Source: Lingula anatina (lineage: Eukaryota; Brachiopoda; Lingulata; Lingulida; Lingulidae). From it: a stretch of 64,000 nt of DNA. The stretch is from NCBI RefSeq assembly GCF_001039355.2, contig NW_019775881.1, forward strand, positions 87,106 through 151,105, given 5' to 3'. The position numbers and the translations under genes are program-made. The notes under the pieces are model-generated. The model had not been told where the DNA came from. It ran no database searches and saw only the letters and a program-made list of their open reading frames with translations. Positions 63,900-64,000 of this stretch are shown one piece after another (the first letter of the stretch is position 1; each line of letters opens with the position of its first letter).

Positions 63900-64000
63900 C
63901 TGGGAACAAAGAAATAATTTCATGCAGTGAACATTAAAAAATACTGCCATATACTTTTAAAGACTGGTTCAATGCCAGTAAGCAGGTAATAATTATATCA
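63900..64000 (-). other. AQR intron at window edge
   Basis: Begins with the acceptor of exon 63899 (ttcccag on the minus strand). A 13-nt echo of the exon start (ctggttcaatgcc) occurs at about 63964-63976. No exon. Confidence 0.6.

Noticed and set aside
63961-63985. ctggttcaatgcc echo of the AQR exon start as a duplicated acceptor
   Set aside because: Only 13 nt are shared and no frame or acceptor follows; chance or a tiny local duplication.
1-64000. CRISPR arrays, operons, phage or bacterial defence genes
   Set aside because: The window is spliced animal DNA; no direct-repeat/spacer array or prokaryotic gene organisation is present.

Overview
This window is animal nuclear DNA: AT-rich, intron-rich, with GT-AG introns, long introns full of microsatellites and small transposons, and four recognisable metazoan protein genes. 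The small inverted-repeat elements and the gene types suggest a lophotrochozoan, most likely a bivalve or other mollusc. That placement is inference; no taxon-specific marker is visible.

Layout. (1) 714-2203, + strand: the last two coding exons of a Fuseless-like multipass membrane protein whose 5' part lies outside the window. (2) 10635-49692, + strand: a large gene for a KASH-domain (LINC-complex, Klarsicht/nesprin-like) outer nuclear membrane protein. I could assemble 17 coding exons with fully consistent splice phases (about 2127 aa), ending in a textbook KASH peptide. An extra 1-kb exon at 43476-44505 encodes a Ser/Gly/Tyr-rich head and joins the same downstream exon in the same phase, giving a predicted short isoform of about 955 aa. 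(3) 52608-54313 and 55407-57441, + strand: two near-identical copies of PDCD2 (MYND zinc finger, ribosome-biogenesis chaperone); only the second has the final exon. (4) 58375-63899, - strand: the C-terminal 608 aa of Aquarius (AQR/IBP160), the intron-binding spliceosomal helicase, in 15 exons, tail-to-tail with PDCD2 and continuing beyond the right edge.

Assembly. Five single-base N characters occur (5733, 36035, 38875, 52293, 54543). Four of them bound three separate tandem duplications of 2.7-3.0 kb whose copies differ by a few percent (2561-5546/5735-8706, 33276-36034/36036-38874, 51759-54462/54557-57262). The best explanation is allelic haplotypes placed side by side at contig joins, not biological duplication. 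The doubled spectrin-repeat exon and the doubled PDCD2 are therefore probably false.

The genes are not an operon or pathway cluster; they are ordinary neighbours. The most interesting biology is in the KASH gene: an array of GRxSP motifs, a twice-repeated LYxMV motif, a 42-nt microexon, a NAGNAG acceptor in front of the KASH exon, and the alternative head exon. A small transposon also seems to supply the stop codon of the Fuseless-like gene. I saw no clear new defence or mobile system.
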